Origin: Chloroflexota bacterium
GTDB lineage: Bacteria; Chloroflexota; Anaerolineae; Fen-1058
NCBI GenBank assembly: GCA_016219235.1
Contig: JACRBO010000846.1
Coordinates: forward strand, 1 to 6,133
Reading direction: 5' to 3'
DNA length: 6,133 nucleotides
This document shows, one piece after another, positions 1 to 5,246 of the stretch. A program made the position numbers and the translations under genes. Each line of letters opens with the position of its first letter. Position 1 is the stretch's first letter. Under the pieces are notes generated by a model, which worked only from the letters and a program-made list of their open reading frames with translations, ran no database searches and was not told the DNA's origin.

Positions 1-888
1 CCGGGCGTACACTACCTTGCGGCGCTTCAGGCGGCGATGGTCGGGATACACCACAAACCCTAAAAACGGCAAGCCCTCGGCGACGGGTCGGGGTTGAGGT
101 TGAGATTGATGAACCGTCAAACGCAGCCGCGCCAGAAACTCGACCGATCGCGCGTGCCAGTCGTGTAATTGAGCGGGATCGTCGGCGAACAAGACGATGT
201 CGTCCACGTAGCGCACGTAGCCGCGCACGCCCAGCCGCCGTTTGGCGAATTGATCGAATTCGTTGAGATACACGTTGGCCCAGAACTGCGAAGTGAGATT
301 GCCAATCGGCAGACCGCGGGGTCGCGCCGCGGCGAAGAGATCGTCGCCGGGAAACCACACCATGTCGTAACTGTCGGCCAGCACGCCCGCGCCGGATTGC
401 AGGATTACATCGATCAGGCCCCGCGTATCGGGATCGTGAATGGCGCGCGCCAGTACGCCCCGCAGCAGGGCGTGATCGATGCTGGGAAAGAACTGTACCA
501 CGTCCAGCGGCATGACGTACTTGAAGCGCCGCATCCACTGCGTGCAGCGATCCAGCGCGCGCTGCGTGCCCTTGCCCACGCGATTGGCATACGAGTCCCC
601 GATAAAGCGCCGCTCGAAGATCGGCTCGATGACGTTGCACAGCGCGTGATGCACCACCCGATCGCGGAAGGGCGCGGCGCTGATGAGGCGGCGTTTGGGT
701 TCGTGAATGTGGAAGGAGTGGTAGGGACCGGGGCGGTAGGTCCGCCCGGCCAATTCGTCACGCAGTTGAATCAGTTCAGCTTCGAGGTTGAATTCAAACG
801 CGGCCACGTCCGGATGGGTGCGCTTGCCTGTGCGCGCCTGCCGGTAGGCCGTATAGAGGTTGTCGAAAGCACAGATTTGATCATACAT
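1..888 (-). CDS. DGR-type reverse transcriptase, C-terminus cut by window edge
   Basis: RNA-dependent DNA polymerase that copies the template-repeat RNA into adenine-mutated cDNA for retrohoming into the variable repeat. The window holds 296 residues of an open frame running off the left edge; DGR RTs are usually somewhat longer, so only the thumb end is missing. Visible motifs: PLDVVQFFPS with catalytic D129; RGLPIGNLTSQFWANVYLN, in which I195-G196...S200-Q201 is the GxxxSQ form diagnostic of DGR RTs (group II intron RTs have QGxxxSP); YVDD at 227-230 with D229 and D230; then PFLGFVVYPDHRRLKRRK from 274. The frame is open back to 1083, but I chose the ATG at 888 because MYDQICAFDNLYTAYRQARTGKR matches a normal DGR RT beginning. 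A GAGG lies 12 bases upstream, a rather long spacing. It follows avd and the TR on the same strand, as expected for a co-transcribed cassette. Confidence 0.95.
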   Translation of the reverse strand, partial: MYDQICAFDNLYTAYRQARTGKRTHPDVAAFEFNLEAELIQLRDELAGRTYRPGPYHSFHIHEPKRRLISAAPFRDRVVHHALCNVIEPIFERRFIGDSYANRVGKGTQRALDRCTQWMRRFKYVMPLDVVQFFPSIDHALLRGVLARAIHDPDTRGLIDVILQSGAGVLADSYDMVWFPGDDLFAAARPRGLPIGNLTSQFWANVYLNEFDQFAKRRLGVRGYVRYVDDIVLFADDPAQLHDWHARSVEFLARLRLTVHQSQPQPRPVAEGLPFLGFVVYPDHRRLKRRKVVYAR

Positions 889-964
889 GGGATCAAGTTG
901 CCTCGCGCCGCGCTGGTGCAGGACGCGAGGCTCTTCGATATTCGCCCGGTGTCGCACCTGTCTC

Positions 965-1002
965 CCCTCTCCTGAAAACCTCTTTTTGTTTTCAGGAGAG
1001 GG
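965..1002. repeat. 15-bp perfect inverted repeat between TR and RT
   Basis: Arms 965-979 and 988-1002 are perfect reverse complements (CCCTCTCCTGAAAAC) around an 8-base loop, followed on the plus strand by TTCGGGGGTGAGG. It resembles the dispersed CCCTCTCC...GGAGAGGG palindromes scattered between genes in many GC-rich bacteria (recalled, not searched). No T-run follows the stem on the coding strand, so it is not a standard terminator. It sits in the leader between the TR and the RT start, so it would fold in the TR-RT transcript. Confidence 0.7.
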
Positions 1003-1079
1003 TTCGGGGGTGAGGCCACCGGCCAGGCAGCGGACGCGCCAGTTCTCAAGGGCACGCGCGCCGCGTCCGGGGCTGCAGT

Positions 1080-1120
1080 GCATCTACTGACGCACTGCAT
1101 CTACTGACGCACTGCATCCA
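1080..1120. repeat. 17-bp tandem direct repeat 3' of the TR
   Basis: The unit GCATCTACTGACGCACT occurs twice in perfect tandem (1080-1096, 1097-1113), and a third copy begins GCATC at 1114 before diverging. It lies about 40-75 bases beyond the end of the TR in the direction of transcription. In the well-studied Bordetella phage DGR, RNA just downstream of the TR is needed to prime and guide the RT, so this repeat may lie inside the functional DGR RNA. It may equally be a neutral tandem duplication. Confidence 0.75.
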
Positions 1121-1156
1121 CAGAGACGGCGTATTCTGGCCCAGGGTGGTAGAGAT

Positions 1157-1263
1157 CTGTAGGACGCAACGAAACCCCACATTGTTGTTACGATTGTCCG
1201 GGGTGTTCCTGTTACGGTACGTGCACCGTGCGTTAGACGCTTCATTGTTCCAGGAACCGCCGC
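1157..1263 (-). repeat. DGR template repeat (TR)
   Basis: 107-bp donor repeat matching 2117-2223 at a constant 960-bp offset. There are 99 identities and 8 mismatches, at plus-strand 1160, 1183, 1207, 1212, 1213, 1242, 1248 and 1249. Every mismatch is T on the plus strand, i.e. A on the coding strand, among 28 such positions in the TR. Read in the target frame it encodes GGSWNNEASNARC... ending GFRCVLQ, with nine AAC/AAT codons, the codon type that can vary without creating a stop. The TR lies between avd and the RT. Its RNA is the expected mutagenic template, and it is not itself a protein-coding gene. Confidence 0.96.
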
Positions 1264-1295
1264 ATCGTCCGTCCGCCGCCCCGGAAGGTAAGACT

Positions 1296-1314
1296 CCGGA
1301 GGTTTTTACTCCGG
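1296..1314 (-). other. small hairpin upstream of the TR
   Basis: CCGGAG (1296-1301) and CTCCGG (1309-1314) pair around a 7-base A/T-rich loop. In the transcript it lies about 33 bases 5' of the TR and could be part of the structured DGR RNA. A stem this short can occur by chance in GC-rich DNA. Confidence 0.4.
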
Positions 1315-1337
1315 CAGTCGATTCCGCTAACAAAGTT

Positions 1338-1360
1338 TGCGCCGGTTGCCAGCCGGCGCA
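1338..1360 (-). other. GC-rich hairpin between avd and the TR
   Basis: TGCGCCGG (1338-1345) and CCGGCGCA (1353-1360) form an 8-bp stem with a 7-base loop, starting 23 bases after the avd stop codon. On the coding strand it is followed by AAACTTTGTT, too weak a T-tract for a confident intrinsic terminator. It could attenuate transcription after avd, define the 5' part of the TR RNA, or be a processing site. Confidence 0.4.
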
Positions 1361-1383
1361 TCGGACGTGAAAACCACCGGGGT

Positions 1384-1755
1384 CTATGCCGCGATGGTCT
1401 TGATCCACCCGCCCAGCAGTTTACCGATTTCCACCAGCGCCGTGGCCGCATATTCATACTGCGCGCTGGTCAGCAATTTCAGTTCCACACACAACCGCAC
1501 ATTCAGCCGCAGCCGATCCAGTTCCAGATCGGCTTCCAGCAGCACACTGCGCCGCTTGTCACCCGATTTGGTCGCGCGCCCGATCAGATCGTAGAACCGG
1601 AAGGCGCTATCGTCCACGCGCTTCGCCAGCCGGAAGCGCTCACTTTTGGGAAACCGGGCGGTGTGCTGCAGCAGCCACAGCAGCAGGTCGTGCGTTTTTA
1701 CAAAAATCGGCGACTGCGCCGCCTGCGGCGGCGCAGTCTTCGTTGGTTCAGTCAT
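1384..1755 (-). CDS. avd: Avd, DGR accessory variability determinant
   Basis: Small basic helical protein that in known DGRs forms a pentameric barrel, binds the RT and the TR RNA, and is required for mutagenic cDNA synthesis. The product is 123 residues, the usual length. It shows the family pattern of four amphipathic helices at roughly 18-34, 38-62, 67-94 and 97-121, with signature stretches FPKSERFRLAKRVDDS (35-50), LLEADLELDRLRLNVRL (72-88) and LGGWIK (114-119). The frame is open back to 1950, but I chose ATG 1755 because the upstream translation runs through palindromic intergenic DNA and is not helical. The Shine-Dalgarno match is weak. Position between target gene and TR reproduces the Bordetella phage order (target, avd, TR, RT). 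The fold resembles the four-helix S23 ribosomal insertion proteins, but context settles it as Avd. Confidence 0.93.
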   Translation of the reverse strand: MTEPTKTAPPQAAQSPIFVKTHDLLLWLLQHTARFPKSERFRLAKRVDDSAFRFYDLIGRATKSGDKRRSVLLEADLELDRLRLNVRLCVELKLLTSAQYEYAATALVEIGKLLGGWIKTIAA

Positions 1756-1771
1756 GAGTACACCGCGCCTG

Positions 1772-1777
1772 ATTATA
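1772..1777 (-). promoter_or_regulatory. candidate -10 box upstream of avd
   Basis: The coding strand reads TATAAT, a perfect consensus -10 hexamer, 17 bases before the avd ATG. No good -35 is seen at 16-18 bp (that position reads GGAGGG), and there is no extended TG. If used, it would give a very short leader and drive avd, TR and RT independently of the target gene. Weak evidence. Confidence 0.3.
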
Positions 1778-1820
1778 CTCGATTTGCCTTTCCTCCCTCC
1801 CCCGATTGGCGCTTTTGCTC

Positions 1821-1844
1821 CCGATGGATTGCCAAATCCATCGG
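1821..1844. repeat. Palindromic repeat, GGATTGCCAAATCC family, copy 1
   Basis: CCGATGGATT (1821-1830) and AATCCATCGG (1835-1844) form a perfect 10-bp stem with a GCCA loop. The core GGATTGCCAAATCC is shared with two more hairpins at 1937-1958 and 1967-1986, while the outer stem bases differ and co-vary between copies. This points to a REP-like dispersed family maintained as a structure. Confidence 0.75.
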
Positions 1845-1936
1845 CGTGGGCGCGGACCCGTCTCAACCAACATAGCCACACCCCGATCAAATCAGGCGAA
1901 GGGTCGCAGCAATTCTCAATATGGCAACGGTGCTCC

Positions 1937-1958
1937 CGCTGGATTGCCAAATCCAGCG
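1937..1958. repeat. Palindromic repeat, GGATTGCCAAATCC family, copy 2
   Basis: CGCTGGATT (1937-1945) pairs with AATCCAGCG (1950-1958) around a GCCA loop. The core is identical to that of copy 1, with a different outer stem. Confidence 0.75.
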
Positions 1959-1966
1959 CTTAAGCC

Positions 1967-1986
1967 GACGGATTTGGCAATCCGTC
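1967..1986. repeat. Palindromic repeat, GGATTGCCAAATCC family, copy 3 (inverted)
   Basis: GACGGATT (1967-1974) pairs with AATCCGTC (1979-1986) around a TGGC loop. The core is the reverse complement of copies 1 and 2, so copies 2 and 3 face each other 8 bases apart. Confidence 0.7.
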
Positions 1987-2101
1987 TGGAGCGGTTTGGT
2001 TCAAATTGAGAATTGCTGGGAGGGTCGGTCACAGACACCGCACGTTTCTGTCGGCGAGATGAAACAAAACACAGAAAATCAGAAAACCAGAATCCAGCAG
2101 A

Positions 2102-5100
2102 TCAGGCTATGAAAACCTGGAGGACGCAACGAAACCCCACATGGTTGTTACGATTGTCCGGGGTGTACCTGCCACGGTACGTGCACCGTGCGTTAGACGC
2201 TACATTGAGCCAGGAACCGCCGCGAATGATGCGGTAATCGTCGGCATCCAATCGTTCTCTTTCTGCAAGGTCTACACTGTAAGGATAGCCAAAGGTGGGC
2301 GTTTGCGGATCAGCCCCCCAGCGGCTGCGCGTCCATTCCCATACATTGCCGCTCATATCCAGCGCGCCGCAGCCGCTGGCATTGTCATACACCCCGACCG
2401 GCGTCGTCGTCAAGACGCGCCCGTTGAGCGTATTGGTGCGATCGTGGAAGGGCTGGTTGACGGCGTCATAGCCCCACGGATACAGGCCGATCTCACTCCC
2501 CCGGCCTTTCTTCGAGGCAGCGAGCGGGCGAGCCGCCTTTTCCCATTCCGGCTCATTAGGCAACGTCACTTCTTGATCGGATCGAATGCGCCCGGCGGCG
2601 CGCAGCACGTGGGTCAGCCACGCACAGTAAGCCAGCGCCTCGTACCAGCACACACCGACCACCGGTTGATTGGCGCCGTTGAGATCACGATCGTCACGCC
2701 ACGGGTTACGCGCGCGACTCAGGCGCAGTTCGCGGTCGCGCCAGGCAGCGGTCACTTCTTCGTCAGTTTGTTTCGCCAGAGCTTCACGGTAGTCCACTTC
2801 CGCCGGTTGACCAATGCCGCGTTCAGGCCACTGCCGAATCCAATCAAGGTTATCGCGCGACCAATTGCGATTCCAAAAGATCCAGCCTGGCGGCTGCGCC
2901 GTTGAAATATCCTGCTGCCGCCAGGCCCAACCCTGCGGCGTCCAGTACGCCTGGTTGTCGTAGCCACCTGCCTTCACAAAACAATCGTACTCCGCATTGG
3001 TCATCGGGAACAGGCCGATCTGATAATCCTGCTTAATCACATCACAGGGGTGTTCGGGTTTTTCTGAAGGATAAGCGTCCTTGCTGTTGCTGCCCATCGT
3101 AAACGGTCCGGCTTTCACCGGACACCAGCGCGGCTCGATGAATTCTACGGCGGTATCTTGCAAAGTGACGCGGCCCTGCCCCGTCAGGCTGCGCGGATCA
3201 CCCAGCCGGCCCAGCGCGTGGCCGGCCGCGATGCGCAGCGACAATTGCGCGGACGGTTCAGCCACCTCGCGCACGGCGGGATCGCGTCGTTCGACCAGCG
3301 CCAGCAGGCGCCCGATCACCGCCGCGCGCAACGGGTCTGACCCACGCGGCCCCAACTCGATCACACACCGGGCGGCCAGCGGCGGATTTTCGGCCAGCAC
3401 GGCGCGCACGAAGGCGTCAAAGTTCACTTCCGGCCGCGCGGCGGCAAACGCCGTGGCCTCTTCCCAGCGGGTCGTCGGCGGCTCGGCCAGCCGCCGCCAT
3501 TCGGTATTAACAAACTGCCACGCCGTCCAGGGAATGCGCCAACGCGCCGTCACATCTTCCGTGCGGCGAAAACGCTGCGCCAGTTGGCGTCCGGCGAAGT
3601 ATTCCAGAATCAATTGATGATAAAATTTGACGCCGCTCGCTTCACGCACCAGCAGGCTGGCACGGGAAGCGCGTTTGAGAACCTCGTCCCGCCGGTGCTC
3701 GCCCCACGCGCCGCAGCACTGCACCGCCTCGGTCCAATCGACCGGGGCATTGTCGCTCCGATCGAGCAGCCAGTAGGCAAACGGCTCCAGCGCCGTCTTG
3801 AGCGCCTCGATTTCGTCAGGCGGCAGAGCGGGCAAATCGGCGCGGCCGTGTCCATAACGCAGCCACTTGTCCACAAACCAATCGATCAGGTCGGTGCGGC
3901 CCTCCGGCAGCGCGCCGCCGCAATCCGCCGCGTAATCGGTCAACATCTTCAACCAGAACGGGTTGCTCACCACTTCCAACAGATCGGCGTCAGCTTGCAA
4001 ACGAGACAATACCTCGTCAATCGCGATCTGGCCCAACTTCTGCAGACGCTTGCCCACAAACTCGCGGATGTGATCCCAGTCAAGTTCTTCCAGATCGAGA
4101 TACGGCAGATCGAGGCGGTTGCCGTAGTCGGCGCGGCGGCAAGCCACGATGGCGCGGTTCGGCGCGGCGAAAGCGCCGGTGTGCGGCTCAAAGAACGCGG
4201 CCCAATCGGGAATGCGATCGTCTCGATTGGGAATTTCATTCAGTCCATCCAGAATAAACCACAACCGCCCGCCCATCAGGGCGCGCCCAAAACCATCGTC
4301 GCCAAACCACACGTACCAGTGCGCGCGCAGAAAATTGAGCGGTGTCAGCGGCAGATCGTCTTCAGGATAAGCGCGGCGCAGTTTGCTCAGCGCCTCTTCG
4401 CGATAGTCGCCCAGATTGATAAACAGCGGCAAATGGGCACCGGCATCGGCCCACAGGCGATTGAGACGATCCAGCGCCAGATGGCGCAGCGCCGTAGACT
4501 TGCCGCCGCCCGGTGTCCCCAGCAGCGCCAGCGCCGGGTAAGGCTCCGCCTCGTGTACGGCGCGCGCCGCCTGCACAGCGGCTACAATATCGTCGAAAGT
4601 CTGATCTTGCTCAAAGGGTGCTTGCGCGGAGACGCGGCGGTGACGTGAGAACTTCAAAGCCAACGGCACGTACACGGCCTGTTCGCGCTCGGCTACCGCC
4701 AGCGGATCGCCGCGCGTCTGTTGATCGCGCAAGCGCTGCGCCAGCGCCGCGAAATCCAGTTCCAGATCGGGTTCAGCCGCGCGTGCGGCGGCGTATAGTC
4801 CACCCTGCAACCGGGGATGCTCTATGACTGCTTTGACAGCCTGTTTCAACAGTTCGCGCACATCGGGCGGCAGCGCCTCCACCACGAGCTTCTGGTGCAC
4901 GACATCGCCGCCCGCGCTGATGACCTGGTCGCGCCCGACGACATCGCCGCCCACCGTGGCCGACTGGCTGTTCAAATTCACGCCACCGGAAACATGACTG
5001 GTCGAAACCATTTGCAGCAATACTTCAAACTGAGCGACAGACACAATCCCCAGCGGGCGCAAACGCGACAAGAGCGCGGTCTGGTCTTCACTGGACAGCC

Positions 5101-5149
5101 GGCGAAATTCAGTTAAAGCCATGTGGGGCATCTCAGACTCATCAGTCAT
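2102..5149 (-). CDS. NACHT NTPase with C-terminal FGE/C-type-lectin domain, DGR target protein
   Basis: 1015-residue STAND-type protein and DGR target. In order: a short helical N-terminus (about 10-48); a Gly/Val-rich stretch with two GGDVV units (68-71, 80-84); a NACHT domain with Walker A GTPGGGKST (211-219, K217) and Walker B LWFILDGLNE (296-305, D301, E305); the usual NACHT tail motif FYHQLILEYFAG around H511; one HEAT-like helix pair near 636-653; and an FGE-sulfatase domain from about 670 (FTMGSN, LPNEPEWEKAAR, GNVWEWTR, GGSW, VGFRC). The last 35 residues are the VR. The paired active-site cysteines of true formylglycine-generating enzymes are not evident, so this is probably a binding module. 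No signal peptide or membrane helix, so cytoplasmic. I chose ATG 5149 for its GAGG at 5-base spacing; in-frame GTG 5197, ATG 5170 and ATG 5122 are alternatives. No known toxin or effector domain is recognised. Inferred role: ligand-sensing signalling or conflict-defence switch. Confidence 0.93.
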   Translation of the reverse strand: MTDESEMPHMALTEFRRLSSEDQTALLSRLRPLGIVSVAQFEVLLQMVSTSHVSGGVNLNSQSATVGGDVVGRDQVISAGGDVVHQKLVVEALPPDVRELLKQAVKAVIEHPRLQGGLYAAARAAEPDLELDFAALAQRLRDQQTRGDPLAVAEREQAVYVPLALKFSRHRRVSAQAPFEQDQTFDDIVAAVQAARAVHEAEPYPALALLGTPGGGKSTALRHLALDRLNRLWADAGAHLPLFINLGDYREEALSKLRRAYPEDDLPLTPLNFLRAHWYVWFGDDGFGRALMGGRLWFILDGLNEIPNRDDRIPDWAAFFEPHTGAFAAPNRAIVACRRADYGNRLDLPYLDLEELDWDHIREFVGKRLQKLGQIAIDEVLSRLQADADLLEVVSNPFWLKMLTDYAADCGGALPEGRTDLIDWFVDKWLRYGHGRADLPALPPDEIEALKTALEPFAYWLLDRSDNAPVDWTEAVQCCGAWGEHRRDEVLKRASRASLLVREASGVKFYHQLILEYFAGRQLAQRFRRTEDVTARWRIPWTAWQFVNTEWRRLAEPPTTRWEEATAFAAARPEVNFDAFVRAVLAENPPLAARCVIELGPRGSDPLRAAVIGRLLALVERRDPAVREVAEPSAQLSLRIAAGHALGRLGDPRSLTGQGRVTLQDTAVEFIEPRWCPVKAGPFTMGSNSKDAYPSEKPEHPCDVIKQDYQIGLFPMTNAEYDCFVKAGGYDNQAYWTPQGWAWRQQDISTAQPPGWIFWNRNWSRDNLDWIRQWPERGIGQPAEVDYREALAKQTDEEVTAAWRDRELRLSRARNPWRDDRDLNGANQPVVGVCWYEALAYCAWLTHVLRAAGRIRSDQEVTLPNEPEWEKAARPLAASKKGRGSEIGLYPWGYDAVNQPFHDRTNTLNGRVLTTTPVGVYDNASGCGALDMSGNVWEWTRSRWGADPQTPTFGYPYSVDLAERERLDADDYRIIRGGSWLNVASNARCTYRGRYTPDNRNNHVGFRCVLQVFIA
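2117..2223 (-). repeat. DGR variable repeat (VR)
   Basis: Recipient repeat at the 3' end of the target gene, ending 12 bases before the stop codon. Compared with the TR, the coding changes are AAC to CTC (N to L at 981), GAA to GTA (E to V at 983), AAC to GGC (N to G at 993), AAC to TAC (N to Y at 995) and AAT to CAT (N to H at 1003), plus a silent CTA to CTC at L1010. No non-adenine position differs. The 22-base invariant block 2121-2142, encoding VGFRCVL, is the best candidate for the 3' initiation-of-homing segment. Flanking sequence beyond 2223 and below 2117 diverges from the TR flanks. Confidence 0.96.
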
Positions 5150-5151
5150 CA

Positions 5152-5215
5152 AGACCTCGGAGGTTTTCATCAGCCTGTCGGACAGACTCCGGCGCACATA
5201 AAACCTCCGAGGTCT
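5152..5215. repeat. 16-bp perfect inverted repeat upstream of the target gene
   Basis: AGACCTCGGAGGTTTT (5152-5167) and its exact reverse complement (5200-5215) enclose 32 bases, within which CTGTC/GACAG (5174-5178, 5180-5184) form a small inner stem. It lies between mogA and the target gene. It could be a dispersed palindromic element, a terminator-like structure after mogA, or a regulatory stem. It overlaps the ribosome binding site of the target gene. Confidence 0.75.
5155..5158 (-). promoter_or_regulatory. Shine-Dalgarno of the target gene, inside the inverted-repeat arm
   Basis: GAGG on the coding strand, 5 bases before ATG 5149, is the best ribosome binding site among the possible starts and decides the start chosen. 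It lies within the 3' arm of the stem, where it would pair with CCTC of the 5' arm and be masked in folded mRNA. Confidence 0.5.
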
Positions 5216-5220
5216 GCCGC

Positions 5221-5246
5221 GTCACTCGTCACTCGTCACTCGTCAC
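5221..5246. repeat. Heptanucleotide tandem repeat overlapping the mogA stop
   Basis: GTCACTC occurs three times in perfect tandem from 5221 to 5241, followed by GTCAC at 5242-5246. The mogA stop codon (5243-5245) falls in the last partial unit, so slippage could alter the gene's 3' end only slightly. Confidence 0.8.

Larger units (their letters stand above)
889..1383. other. Non-coding spacer carrying the TR and its flanking structures
   Basis: These 495 bases between the RT start and the avd stop hold no convincing gene. They contain, in transcription order, the hairpins at 1360-1338 and 1314-1296, the TR, the 17-bp tandem repeat and the 15-bp inverted repeat. The frame through the TR is open from 1408 to 1046 only because the TR mimics the VR coding sequence; it has no plausible start or protein-like continuation. 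Confidence 0.8.
1907..2018. mobile_element. MITE-like element with 14-bp terminal inverted repeats
   Basis: CAGCAATTCTCAAT (1907-1920) and its exact reverse complement (2005-2018) bound a 112-bp segment with no coding potential. AGGGTCG occurs directly before the left end (1900-1906) and again two bases past the right end (2021-2027), a possible but imperfectly placed target-site duplication. Inside are two hairpins of the GGATTGCCAAATCC family in opposite orientation. The size, perfect ends and absence of a transposase fit a miniature non-autonomous element. Folded as RNA it would also form a long stem between target gene and avd. Confidence 0.5.
1756..2101. other. Intergenic region between avd and the target gene
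   Basis: These 346 bases contain no supported gene. They hold the candidate -10 box, three related hairpins, the MITE-like segment and, at 2072-2094 next to the target stop, a short run of imperfect CAGAAAAT/CAGAAAAC/CAGAATC repeats. Many DGRs have a hairpin just downstream of the VR that stimulates homing. No strong hairpin is seen in the 60 bases nearest the stop; the closest strong inverted repeat ends at 2018. Confidence 0.7.

Noticed and set aside
1..888. Group II intron or retron RT
   Set aside because: The GxxxSQ motif, lack of visible maturase or intron RNA domains, and the adjacent Avd and TR/VR pair identify a DGR RT.
169..975. Plus-strand open frame of 268 codons
   Set aside because: It is the antisense shadow of the reverse transcriptase, whose catalytic motifs are clear on the minus strand; its translation has no family-like motifs.
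965..1002. Intrinsic terminator before the RT
   Set aside because: The stem is strong but no T-run follows on the coding strand, and terminating here would cut the RT off from the avd-TR transcript.
1046..1408. Minus-strand open frame covering the TR
   Set aside because: It looks like the FGE C-terminus only because the TR copies the VR; the flanking parts are not protein-like.
1756..1950. N-terminal extension of Avd to 1950
   Set aside because: The added 65 residues come from intergenic palindromes, and Avd proteins begin near MTEPTK.
1821..1986. CRISPR-like array from the repeated GGATTGCCAAATCC core
   Set aside because: Only three copies, mixed orientation, unequal spacing and no cas genes; palindromic intergenic repeats explain them.
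3584..4648. Plus-strand open frame of 354 codons, plus 2141-2905 and 3081-3617
   Set aside because: All lie antisense to the NACHT/FGE gene in GC-rich DNA and translate to low-complexity Arg/Ala/Gln-rich sequence with no domain signature.
5150..5197. N-terminal extension of the target protein to GTG 5197
   Set aside because: It is encoded by the inverted repeat and its loop, and the better Shine-Dalgarno serves ATG 5149; not fully excluded.
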